DNA of 15,326 nt from JANMEX01 sp041751995. Its GTDB lineage: Bacteria > Pseudomonadota > Alphaproteobacteria > Rhizobiales > Rhizobiaceae. The notes beneath the pieces are model-generated. The model made no database searches. It worked only from the letters and a program-made list of their open reading frames with translations, and had not been told where the DNA came from. The DNA is taken from contig JBGSHY010000074.1 in the NCBI GenBank assembly GCA_041751995.1, positions 1 to 15,326 on the forward strand. The letters are read 5' to 3'. The translations under genes were made by a program, and so were the position numbers. Positions 1-6,818 of this stretch are shown here, piece after piece. The stretch's first letter is position 1. Every line of letters starts with the position of its first letter.

Positions 1-75
1 GACACCGACGCCGCGATCCCGCACCAATTTCACTGCCTCAAGCTTGTACTCGCGGCTGAACTTTCGTCTTTGCAT
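1..75 (-). CDS. IS3-family transposase OrfA, N-terminal fragment
   Basis: ATG at 75-73 opens a frame that runs off the left edge after 25 codons, beginning MQRRKFSREYKLEAVKLVRD. This is the typical start of the HTH (transposase_8) OrfA proteins of IS3-family elements, which bind the terminal repeats. The OrfB DDE integrase would lie further left and is normally made by a -1 frameshift. Only the N-terminus is visible, so intactness cannot be judged. Confidence 0.75.
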   Translation of the reverse strand, partial: MQRRKFSREYKLEAVKLVRDRGVGV

Positions 76-138
76 TCGTTCGCTCCAGTTTCATTGGAAA
101 CACACTAACTCGGTGTCCACGAAACCGGCAGCAGGCCA
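1..138 (-). mobile_element. IS3-family insertion sequence, one end only
   Basis: The window starts inside an insertion sequence that enters the integrase gene of the tRNA-Leu island. Read leftward, its terminal sequence begins near 138 with TGGCCTGCTGCCGG, which has the TG start and CCTGC-rich look of IS3-family ends. A transposase OrfA start codon follows at 75. The exact edge is set by where the integrase reading stops resembling its family (about 138-139). The other end and the target duplication lie outside the window, so neither the boundary nor the group within IS3 can be proven. Confidence 0.7.
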
Positions 139-1177
139 ATCCTCTGGTATTGAGGATGGTGCTCGCGGTCACCCGAAACCCGTGTGAGGTCACTTCCTCT
201 TTGGCATAGCCCATACGCCTAAGGGCCGTATTGAATGCATTCTCTGACAGCCACTTGCGGCTTGATACCAGTGAGGGAAAGAGAAGCTCCAGTCCCTCTA
301 TCTGCGGCCAGTGTGCATCCACAATGGCCATAGCCTGCCGTGAGAGCGGCACTACGTGCTCGCGTCTCATCTTCATCCGAGTGGCAGGAATCGTCCAGGT
401 AGCACGCACTCGGTCGATTTCGCGTTTCTGAACACCACGAACTTCACCGGGACGGGTCATGGTAAGTATTTGAAACTTCATGGCGCTGATGATGACCGGC
501 CAACCACTGTATTCCTCAAAACTACGCAGGAGCGCACCGAACTGCTGCTCATCGGTTATTGCGGCTCTGCCGACGACCCGTGGTGCCACCAGTGCACCGC
601 GTAGTGCTGAGGTTGGGTCGTTCTGCGCCCGCAAGGTCATGATCGCGAGCCGGAAAACTCCTGAGAGTGTGCTGCGTAGCTTCTTCGCGGTTTCTCTGCG
701 TCCACTCTTCTCAATGGCCTTAAGGAGATAGAGGACTTCCGCTGGCGTAATTTCACTCACAGGCCGGTCATGCAGCGGTGAAGCTAGGTCAAGCAGGAAC
801 CACCGCTTCTTGCGAAGCGTAGTTTCTGCCAACCCTCGGTCTTTGGCTTGCTCCAGAAACTCTTCTGCTAGCAGCTTAAAGGTAGTGCGGTGGGCAATGT
901 GCGCATTGATGATTGCGAGTTTCTTTTGAACGGCAGGGTCTTTGCCTTCTGCGAGCATGGCTCTGGCCTTGTCCCGCTTATCACGAGCCATTGCCAGGCC
1001 AACCTCTGGGTACTTGCCATGGGAGAGGGTCTTTTTGCGCCCAAGGAAGCTGTATTGCTGTTGCCAGAGTCTTGAGCCGTTGGGTTTGACGAACAGATAG
1101 AGTCCGCCCGAATCAGAAAGTTTGTACGGTTTCTCGGCTGGTTTGGCTTTTGAAATAGAAAACTCGGACAATCCCAT
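139..1177 (-). pseudogene. P4-type tyrosine integrase of the tRNA-Leu island, truncated by an IS
   Basis: This is a site-specific recombinase of the P4/DUF4102 type, which integrates islands at tRNA 3' ends. The start at 1177 (MGLSEFSISKAKPAEKPYKL) is preferred over the longer frame from 1261. Family members begin just before the KPYKLSD-GGLYL arm-binding motif, and GGGAGG lies 11 nt upstream. The N-terminal arm-binding domain, the core-binding region and the first catalytic residues are present: Arg in TRPGE and the HGFR box. After NTRG the reading enters IS sequence and stops at 38, so the family's second His/Trp box and the nucleophilic Tyr are missing. The protein should be inactive. It sits beside the 3' end of tRNA-Leu, as expected for this family. 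Confidence 0.85.
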
Positions 1178-1219
1178 GAGCGGTATCGCCTCCCTCGCGG
1201 GCTGCCGATCACTCCCGGA

Positions 1220-1240
1220 TACCTCCAAAATCGGGAGGTA
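1220..1240. promoter_or_regulatory. Inverted repeat in the integrase leader
   Basis: TACCTCC at 1220-1226 and GGAGGTA at 1234-1240 form perfect 7-bp arms around a 7-nt spacer, about 43 bp upstream of the preferred integrase start. The size and position suit an operator or an arm-type recombinase site, but no bound protein can be named. Part of the repeat resembles a Shine-Dalgarno sequence, so an RNA role is also possible. Confidence 0.35.
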
Positions 1241-1245
1241 ACAGC

Positions 1246-1299
1246 GAAAAGCAGCGTTCACCTATGATCAGGAGTAGATCATAAAAACGCTGCTTTTTC
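1246..1299. terminator. Nested hairpin with flanking A/T runs between tRNA-Leu and the integrase
   Basis: AAAAGCAGCGTT (1247-1258) pairs perfectly with AACGCTGCTTTT (1286-1297). Inside it, TATGATC (1263-1269) pairs with GATCATA (1277-1283). On the plus strand the stem ends in five T; on the minus strand it ends in four T. It could terminate leftward tRNA-Leu transcription before the integrase, or act in both directions. The inner palindrome could instead be a protein site: CTATGATCAG recurs as a direct repeat at 1262-1271 and 1316-1325, 54 bp apart. Confidence 0.5.
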
Positions 1300-1341
1300 A
1301 ACAGGATACGCATCACTATGATCAGCTATGCGAAGAAAAAA

Positions 1342-1426
<85 letters not shown>

Positions 1427-1435
1427 AACGCCGGT

Positions 1436-1464
1436 CATTTAGGTAATGTGGCGGGGCCTGTCAA
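1436..1464 (-). promoter_or_regulatory. Sigma-70-type promoter of tRNA-Leu
   Basis: On the minus strand TTGACA (1464-1459) is followed after exactly 17 bp by TAAATG (1441-1436). The tRNA 5' end is 10 nt further on at 1426. The -35 box is a perfect consensus and the spacing is ideal, so this is the clearest promoter in the window. Confidence 0.8.
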
Positions 1465-1714
1465 CGCAGAACAGCGTCAGATCATGCAAATATGAAGCTT
1501 GGTTGTAAAGAAACGCCGGTTGATGGCTGTTTGGTTTTTTTCAATATTGCTTTTGGCCGCGAAAACGAAGGCAATCTGCTTGCTTGGGAGTTTATGCAGC
1601 GAATTCTGCCCGCAGTGGGCCTTTGTTGACGACATGCCAAAAGCAGCCATGCAAACCATGGCGCATTTTGTTAGGCGCCGGCGAGACTTAAAACTTGTCC
1701 GAAATCGAAAAGGC
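1465..1714. other. Host intergenic stretch between tRNA-Leu and the left att site
   Basis: I see no convincing gene here. Before integration this would have been the spacer between the tRNA-Leu promoter and the 3' end of tRNA-Gln, both transcribed leftward. Short frames crossing it have no Shine-Dalgarno sequence and run into the tRNA fragment, so they are not called. Confidence 0.6.
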
Positions 1715-1761
1715 TGGCTGGGGAACCTGGATTCGAACCAAGACTAGCGGAGTCAGAGTCC
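1715..1761. repeat. Left attachment site, tRNA-Gln 3' fragment
   Basis: This 47-bp segment is identical to 12838-12884. It corresponds to tRNA-Gln from within the 5' side of the anticodon stem through the encoded CCA, on the minus strand. Beyond 1761 the sequence leaves the tRNA, so this copy is the displaced 3' end and not a gene. Perfect identity suggests recent or actively maintained integration. Confidence 0.95.
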
Positions 1762-1786
1762 AGCCTAAATCCTTGATTTTATATCA

Positions 1787-1812
1787 CATTTTTCCAAACT
1801 ATAGGAAAAATG
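1787..1812. promoter_or_regulatory. Inverted repeat inside the left end, candidate integrase arm sites
   Basis: CATTTTTCC (1787-1795) and GGAAAAATG (1804-1812) are perfect 9-bp arms around 8 nt. The same 9-mer GGAAAAATG occurs at 12816-12824, just inside the right att site. In the excised circle these three copies would flank the attachment core, as arm-type Int sites do. The repeat also overlaps a possible promoter for the replication gene (TTGATT at 1773-1778, AACTAT at 1797-1802, 18-bp spacer), so an operator role is the alternative. Confidence 0.45.
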
Positions 1813-1869
1813 ACTTATGCAATTTCAATGGCTTAGCCGCAATTTTCAAACTGCCGATCAGGTGTCCTG

Positions 1870-3369
1870 ATGGTCGCAAGAAAATCAAAATCGGCTCTTG
1901 AAGCATCTGCTGCAGCGGAAGTTGCCAGCGCCGCGCTTGAGCGCATCGGCGACCGTCCGGACGATGATCAGCCGGAAGCGCAGGCGGAATACGACGCACT
2001 TGCTGATGCGACAAAAGGCGGCGTGAACCCGGATGATGGTGGTTATGACGTTGATCTGATCAATGCCGAATTTTCGCTGGTTTGCCTTGGCCGGCAAGTG
2101 TTGATCCTCCGGGAAAAGCAGGACGCGCCGTTGAAGGATCAACAGCGGTTCATGACTTCCGAAGCATTCAAACTGCTCTACAGCAATCGGTTCACTGAAG
2201 TTTTGGGATCTGATCGCAAGCCAAGGTCAATGACATGGCCGGAGCGATGGCTAAAGGATTTCAATCGAGCGCAGTTCGACGGAATCGAGTTTCATCCTGA
2301 CCCAAAAAACGAAGGTGGAACGCCTGGCTACAAAAACCTTTGGTGCGGGTTTTCGGTGCAGCCAAAGAACGGCGGCAGCTACGCCATTTTCCGCGATCAC
2401 CTGTTGAATAATGTCTGCAATGGCGACGAAGCCGTGTTCCGATGGCTGTTCGCATGGTTCGCTCAGATAGTTCAGAAGCCTCGCGAAAAGCCAGGCACGG
2501 CGATCATTCTTCGCGGCGCGATGGGGTCTGGCAAGACAAAGGTCGGCCAAGTTTTTGGGTCTCTGATTTCCCGCCATTATTCGCTTGTGGATGATCCGCG
2601 ATACATCACCGGCCAGTTCAACGCGCACATGATCAGCTGTCTCTTACTGCAGGCCGACGAGGCGGTTTGGGCGGGTGACAAAGCGGCGGAAGGCAAGCTT
2701 CGCGGCCTTGTGACATCCACAACGCATATGATCGAACAGAAGGGCGTCGATCCAGAGCCGGTTGAAAACTACATCCGGCTGATGATGACATCCAACGAGG
2801 ATTGGGTGATCCCCGCCGGTAAAGACGAGCGGCGATTTGCCGTCCTGGATGTGAATCCGCGATGTGCGCAAGATCACGAATACTTTGCCGAAATGGATGC
2901 AGAACTCGATAGCGGCGGGCGTGAAGCGCTCTTACATGATCTTCTCGCGTTCGATTTGTCCAAAGTGAAATTGAGGGTGATCCCGAAAACGGCAGCGTTG
3001 CTCGAACAAAAGAAGCTGTCACTTGGTGCGATCGACAATTGGTTTCTCGGGCGACTGGAAAACGGCGCGCCGACAAAGAACCACGATAGATGGCCGGAAG
3101 TGATCGAAGTCGCCAGCCTCTACAATGACTACATCAACGAAAGCGAAAAGGTTGGCCATCGGCGGCGGGCCGATCAAACAGCTTTCGGGATGCGTCTAAA
3201 CAAGATCATTCCCGACCTGCGGAAAGAGCGTCATGTCATCGCAACGGACGGCGGCGCACAGAAGCGCTGCTACGTCTATGTGCTGCCAACGCTTGAACGC
3301 TGCCGAGAAGCATTCGCCGAAACGTTCGGGCAGGATCTAGGATGGGACAGCCAAGATGATCAGGATTAG
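1870..3369 (+). CDS. SF3 helicase/primase-type replication protein (DUF5906-like)
   Basis: This 499-residue protein is the element's likely replication initiator helicase. Walker A is GAMGSGKT at residues 216-223. The acidic Walker B pair D263-E264 follows a hydrophobic run (LLLQADEAVW). The SF3 motif C asparagine is N309 in MMTSNED, followed by DERRF with candidate arginine-finger residues. This is the D5/VapE/DUF5906 type found in phages and satellites, where it unwinds the origin, often linked to primase activity. I see no clear N-terminal primase domain in residues 1-200, so priming may come from the host or helper. The start is ATG with AGGTG 5 nt upstream. Directly after the stop codon begins a dense repeat field, fitting a replication gene beside its own origin. 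Confidence 0.85.
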   Translation: MVARKSKSALEASAAAEVASAALERIGDRPDDDQPEAQAEYDALADATKGGVNPDDGGYDVDLINAEFSLVCLGRQVLILREKQDAPLKDQQRFMTSEAFKLLYSNRFTEVLGSDRKPRSMTWPERWLKDFNRAQFDGIEFHPDPKNEGGTPGYKNLWCGFSVQPKNGGSYAIFRDHLLNNVCNGDEAVFRWLFAWFAQIVQKPREKPGTAIILRGAMGSGKTKVGQVFGSLISRHYSLVDDPRYITGQFNAHMISCLLLQADEAVWAGDKAAEGKLRGLVTSTTHMIEQKGVDPEPVENYIRLMMTSNEDWVIPAGKDERRFAVLDVNPRCAQDHEYFAEMDAELDSGGREALLHDLLAFDLSKVKLRVIPKTAALLEQKKLSLGAIDNWFLGRLENGAPTKNHDRWPEVIEVASLYNDYINESEKVGHRRRADQTAFGMRLNKIIPDLRKERHVIATDGGAQKRCYVYVLPTLERCREAFAETFGQDLGWDSQDDQD

Positions 3370-3375
3370 TAGAAT

Positions 3376-3640
3376 GCCCTACCTTGAGGTAGGGCAGGCC
3401 CAAAAGGTAGGGCACGGATTACATAACGATATCAATCAGTTGCCCTACCTTCCCTACCTGCCCTACCTTTTTTCAGGGTCCACACGCGCGCGTAACTGCA
3501 GGGATATGTCTGTCTCAAATTCCCATGGACTTCCTAAAAAGGTAGGGAAGGTAGGGAAGGTAGGGCAAGCTATTGAAAGCAAACGGAAATACCGTGCCCT
3601 ACCTTTTGAGGCCATTTGCCGGAAGGTAGGGCAGGTAGGT
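3376..3640. repeat. GGTAGGG iteron field with three large hairpins, candidate origin
   Basis: Eleven exact copies of GGTAGGG or its complement occur, plus one variant (GGTAGGT at 3634). Direct copies start at 3388, 3406, 3541, 3550, 3559 and 3625; inverted copies at 3377, 3443, 3452, 3461 and 3597. Within clusters the period is 9 bp. The copies build three inverted repeats: 9-bp arms around 2 nt (3376-3395); a 33-bp stem with one mismatch (3440-3472 with 3536-3568, 63-nt loop); and perfect 11-bp arms (3595-3605 with 3623-3633). Its place right after the SF3 helicase gene suggests a replication origin. Protein-coding or RNA roles are not excluded. Confidence 0.7.
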
Positions 3641-3732
3641 CACGCCGCCAGAGCGTGGGTCCTTCCCCGCCACCCACCCCATGCGGGACGGGGCGACCCC
3701 GAAATTTCGCCAGTAATGCAGGTGAAATCCTG

Positions 3733-3788
3733 ACCCGACAAACCCGACAATACCGACAATAGACCCGACAAACCCGACATACCCGACA
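3733..3788. repeat. Six ACCCGACA repeats, second iteron array
   Basis: ACCCGACA occurs at 3733, 3742, 3763, 3772 and 3781, with a one-base-shorter copy ACCGACA at 3752. The shared GACA steps by 9, 9, 12, 9 and 9 bp. Read on the minus strand the unit is TGTCGGGT, sharing a GT[A/C]GGG core and 9-bp pitch with the GGTAGGG field just upstream. It ends about 30 bp before the start of the tail chaperone gene, so it may also sit in that gene's leader or promoter. Confidence 0.7.
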
Positions 3789-3819
3789 GCAAATTCAAAC
3801 CTCAAACGGAGAAGACCAA

Positions 3820-4161
3820 ATGAAAACCAAAGAAGTGAAACTGACCCGTCGCTTTGAAGCGCACGGCAAGGTGTTTGAAAGCGTGACCGTCCGCGAACCC
3901 CGTTGGGAAGACGTGATGGCGCTCGGCGAGCCGTTCGACGTTCAGAAGTCGATCAGCGGCAATGTCCTGGTGCAGCCGCAGCTTGAAGTGATCGCCGGCT
4001 ATATCCGCCGCTGCGTGGTTTCGCCGGGGTTCGAAAACCTTGGTGAACTTGGCGTGACCGACACGCGGGCGGTGCGGGACGCGGTGCTTGATTTTTTTCT
4101 CCCTGGCGGCGAGCCGGCATCCTCGTCGCCGAATCCATCGGAAACCGCGCTGACGATCTGA
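3820..4161 (+). CDS. Phage tail assembly chaperone (Mu gp41 / P2 E-like), unshifted product
   Basis: This 113-residue protein resembles the Mu gp41/P2 E family of tail assembly chaperones (motifs KEVKLTRRFEAHGKVFESVT and REPRWEDVMALGEP). These proteins bind the tape measure protein and guide tail tube polymerisation around it. The start is ATG after CGGAG, 9 nt upstream. It is the first structural gene, directly after the repeat field, and is followed by GpZ-like and tape measure genes, the usual order in tail modules. The C-terminus after residue 93 is a low-complexity tail (GGEPASSSPNPSE). That fits the family pattern where the short form ends just after a frameshift site. Confidence 0.8.
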   Translation: MKTKEVKLTRRFEAHGKVFESVTVREPRWEDVMALGEPFDVQKSISGNVLVQPQLEVIAGYIRRCVVSPGFENLGELGVTDTRAVRDAVLDFFLPGGEPASSSPNPSETALTI

Positions 4162-4274
4162 TCTTTGCGATGGGTATGGCGGCTGCAGAAGTGGCCGCCA
4201 TGCCGATTAGCCTGGTCATCGCTTGGCATCGCCGGGCACTTGCCTATCAGGAGCGGAAACGGAATGAGCATTGA
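3820..4274 (+). CDS. Tail assembly chaperone, -1 frameshift extended product
   Basis: At 4092-4098 the zero frame reads gaT TTT TTT, a perfect X_XXY_YYZ slip site. A -1 shift there leaves the frame open for 58 more codons from 4098, ending with TGA at 4272-4274 and overlapping the start of the next gene. The extension contains ADDLIFAMGMAAAEVAAMPI and ends in a basic AWHRRALAYQERKRNEH tail. That is a plausible helical domain and has no good start codon or Shine-Dalgarno of its own. The total would be about 151 residues. Similar frameshifts (lambda G-GT, P2 E-E') are conserved in tail phages; the extended form recruits tail tube subunits to the tape measure. Use of the site here is inferred. 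Confidence 0.65.
4092..4098 (+). promoter_or_regulatory. Slippery heptamer T_TTT_TTT for -1 frameshifting
   Basis: Seven T sit in phase so that both the P- and A-site codons are TTT before and after a one-base slip. The sequence downstream (CTCCCTGGCGGCGAGCCGG) is GC-rich and could stall the ribosome, but I cannot fold it reliably. The long open -1 frame that follows is the main support. Confidence 0.6.
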
Positions 4275-4836
4275 AGTCCAAATTGACAGCAAGGATGTGG
4301 AGCGCGTGACGCGGCATCTGCAGCAACTGCCAGCCCAGATTCGCTCCCGTGTCATCGCGCGCGCCATGAAGCGAGTTGCATCCCAAGCCAATACGGCGAT
4401 CGTCAGGGATATTGCCAGTCTGACCGACCTGCAACAGAAGCACGTTCGATCGAGGGTGGCGACACTCTACAATTCCGGCGCAATGACCATGGATACCAAA
4501 GTGCTATCCAGCTTCATTCCACTGATCGAAATCGGCGGGCGGCGGATGCAAAAAATCCTTGGCATGAGTGCCAAGAAACATGCGCGGATGCTCGCGAAAG
4601 CCGGTCAGCAGACACGCGGTTCCTTTCGAACGGCGTTCATTGCGTCCGTCAAGCATGGGCCTGCTGTTTTCAGGCGGGAAGGCTCAGGGCGCGGCCCGCT
4701 TGACGAGCTGTTCGGACCCAATCCGGCTCATGCCGTCGAGGCCGATCCGGAGCGTTATTCGAATGTCCTTAACGGCATCATCAATCAATATCTACTGCCG
4801 CGCCTGGTCCATGAAATCACTCAAGCCATGTCATAG
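4264..4836 (+). CDS. Minor tail protein, GpZ-like
   Basis: This 190-residue protein resembles prophage minor tail protein Z (GpZ, PF06763-like). Its first part, MSIEVQIDSKDVERVTRHL, leads into a run of basic helices typical of this group (ALKR-type, QANTAIVRDIASLTDLQQKH). GpZ-type proteins act at the head-proximal end of the tail during completion. The frame is open upstream to 4165, but that part overlaps the frameshift product and is not protein-like. ATG at 4264 with AGGAG about 11 nt upstream is chosen. It overlaps the frameshift product's stop and ends 8 nt before the tape measure gene, so translation is probably coupled. Confidence 0.75.
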   Translation: MSIEVQIDSKDVERVTRHLQQLPAQIRSRVIARAMKRVASQANTAIVRDIASLTDLQQKHVRSRVATLYNSGAMTMDTKVLSSFIPLIEIGGRRMQKILGMSAKKHARMLAKAGQQTRGSFRTAFIASVKHGPAVFRREGSGRGPLDELFGPNPAHAVEADPERYSNVLNGIINQYLLPRLVHEITQAMS

Positions 4837-4844
4837 GAATTGTC

Positions 4845-6665
4845 ATGTCAAACCGCCCTATAGAAGCCCAACTTCGAATTTCATCCAAACTTGGCAGCAT
4901 GGCCGCCTTCGACAAAATGGCCGGCAAAATGGCTGCATTGGACAAGCGCGCCAAGGCGTTCAACCGATCCCAATCCATGATCAACCGGACGATTGCCGCC
5001 ATGCCAATCGGGCGCTTTCTAGGACCTGCAGCTGTCGGCTATGCTGGCTATCAGGCGGTCAAGGAATTTGCGGCAACAGAAAGATCACTGACGCGCGTCG
5101 GGCTGACGCTCGGCGCTTCCCGCGATGAAATGAAGGGGATCTATGGCGACATCAACCAATACGCCAAGACCTATGCGCTGCAGTCAGACAAGATCATCGA
5201 AACCGTCCAGGCCTATGCGGCGGCGGGCGCCAGCCTGTCTGATATCCGCAGTGATTTGGGCTTGTTGGCAAAAGCGCAGCAGGCGATCGATGCGACCGGC
5301 GCGGACACGGTCAATTCCTGGGATGCGGCGCGCAAGTCTTTAGGGCTGGTTTCAAGGGATGCAGAACGCTATTTCGAAAAGATCGCAGCTGCCAGCGCGG
5401 CGGGAAAATTTGAAGGCAAGGACATGGCGCGTGAATTGCCCGGCCTGCTCCCATCCGCCGCAAAACAGGGTTTTCGGGGATTGGAAGGTGCGAGCCAAAT
5501 AATGGCCGCACTCGAAGTCATGGCCGACTTCACGGGCAGTTCCGGCGAAGCCGCAACCGCTGTCGGTGATTTTCTGGAAAAACTGTCATCTCCAGATGTG
5601 GAGCGCAATCTCGGCAAGATCAGCGGGAAGTTCGCAAAAGACATCAAGGATGCTCGCGAGAATGGCAACAGCATGTTTGAAACCATGCACAAGGTGCTCA
5701 TGGAAGCGACGGGAGGGGATGCATCGAAGCTCACCCACATTTTTGGCGATGAACAAGCGCGCAACTTTGCCACTGTGCTCCTGACAAAATTAGATAGGCT
5801 CAAGGAGGCACAGGACAAGATCGACAAGAACGCTCCGAACATATTAGACAGGAACACGACGGCGCTGCTTGACGATACGCAGTCGAAATTGGACGCCATG
5901 TATGAATCGTTCGGCCGGCTGACTGAGGCGTCCGGCAAGCTTGCCGCGTCAATGGGTTTGGGCGGCGGGATCGCATGGGCAGCAGACAAGATCGACGGTA
6001 TTGCAGAAGGCATCGACCGGTCGGCGGCGATCAATGACGGCCTTGAAAAGAATGGTGTTCATGGGTTTGCGGCCCGAAGCCTCTGGGGCGTCAGGTCAGG
6101 CGAAGTCGAAAAGAATGATATGGCGTGGCGCGGCGGATATCGAAGCCAGTCAGACCGCGCCAACATCAAGGGTTATGGCGCGTATGGAAGTAGCAGGGTT
6201 GCCGGCGAACCCCGCACACCGACTTATATCGGTCAGATTGGCGAGGACGGCATTCCCTATCCGGCCGCCTACGGATCGCCGGACGGCGGGGGAGATGTGG
6301 TCATCCATCGCCAGTCAAGCTCGCTGCACCCGACGCAGCTGACGGCCGGGCGGGAAATGAATCCGATCGCCGACAAAATGATGGTCGATTTCCAGCCGCT
6401 CGGGGCGGAGTTTGAACGGCGGATCGCCAGCGGTGGGCAGGACGCCGGGCAATCGATCGCCGACCGGCTGCAGAACAGCGGCAGTGAAATGGGCGACGCG
6501 ATTGCGGCGATGCTGAAAGGCATGGGAAGCCAGATCGGAGCGGAGCATGCGGCGGCGTTCAACGCCAATGTGAGGCCGGTTCCGATCGGTCCCGCACCGC
6601 GTTCTGGCGGCGTCCGCGCCGATACCGGCAAATCACAGGCAGGCCAGTTTGGCGGGCCACGGTAG
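4845..6665 (+). CDS. Phage tail tape measure protein (TP901 type)
   Basis: This 606-residue protein sets tail length by acting as the ruler round which tube subunits assemble. Residues about 70-300 match the TP901/PhageMin_Tail core, for example EFAATERSLTRVGLTLGAS, a KTYALQSDKIIETVQAYA helix and AAGKFEGKDMARELPGLLP. Before it is a basic N-terminal coiled region and a short hydrophobic stretch (GRFLGPAAVGYAGYQAV). The C-terminal third is Gly/Ser/Ala-rich and looks disordered. Start ATG has AGGAA 6 nt upstream. It follows the chaperone and GpZ genes as in ordinary tail modules, but no tube, sheath or baseplate gene follows. At 606 residues it is short for a siphophage or myophage ruler, which would mean a short tail. 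Confidence 0.88.
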   Translation: MSNRPIEAQLRISSKLGSMAAFDKMAGKMAALDKRAKAFNRSQSMINRTIAAMPIGRFLGPAAVGYAGYQAVKEFAATERSLTRVGLTLGASRDEMKGIYGDINQYAKTYALQSDKIIETVQAYAAAGASLSDIRSDLGLLAKAQQAIDATGADTVNSWDAARKSLGLVSRDAERYFEKIAAASAAGKFEGKDMARELPGLLPSAAKQGFRGLEGASQIMAALEVMADFTGSSGEAATAVGDFLEKLSSPDVERNLGKISGKFAKDIKDARENGNSMFETMHKVLMEATGGDASKLTHIFGDEQARNFATVLLTKLDRLKEAQDKIDKNAPNILDRNTTALLDDTQSKLDAMYESFGRLTEASGKLAASMGLGGGIAWAADKIDGIAEGIDRSAAINDGLEKNGVHGFAARSLWGVRSGEVEKNDMAWRGGYRSQSDRANIKGYGAYGSSRVAGEPRTPTYIGQIGEDGIPYPAAYGSPDGGGDVVIHRQSSSLHPTQLTAGREMNPIADKMMVDFQPLGAEFERRIASGGQDAGQSIADRLQNSGSEMGDAIAAMLKGMGSQIGAEHAAAFNANVRPVPIGPAPRSGGVRADTGKSQAGQFGGPR

Positions 6666-6683
6666 ACGTGAAGGGCAGGCGGG

Positions 6684-6818
6684 ATGTTCTCCCCCGTTCA
6701 CAAGGCGATCAGGCTTGGCGGGCTTGCGTATCTTGGCGAATACACGCGGGTTACAGGGAAGCCGCAGACAGGTATCTCTAAGAAGATCGGGGCGGTTGTC
6801 CGTCAAGCAGTTGATTGA
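6684..6818 (+). CDS. Small protein of unknown function after the tape measure gene
   Basis: A 44-codon frame starts ATG at 6684 (MFSPVHKAIRLGGLAYLGEY) and stops at TGA 6816-6818. AAGGG lies 8 nt upstream, and the start is 18 nt after the tape measure stop. The product is basic with one weakly hydrophobic stretch and no recognisable family. Its last 41 bp overlap the 3' end of the leftward operon, so transcription would be convergent here. It may be the last gene of the tail operon or a chance frame. Confidence 0.4.
   Translation: MFSPVHKAIRLGGLAYLGEYTRVTGKPQTGISKKIGAVVRQAVD

Noticed and set aside
1499..1747. Rightward frames crossing the left att site, ending in GNLDSNQD or WIRTKTSGVR-like sequence
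   Set aside because: They are translations of the antisense strand of tRNA-Gln, a common false gene call, and lack a Shine-Dalgarno.
3376..3788. CRISPR array
   Set aside because: Units are only 7-9 bp, occur in both orientations and have no unique spacers or cas genes.
5369..6034. Leftward 221-codon frame inside the tape measure gene
   Set aside because: It is Ser/Pro-rich and opposite a clearly recognised gene; a shadow frame.
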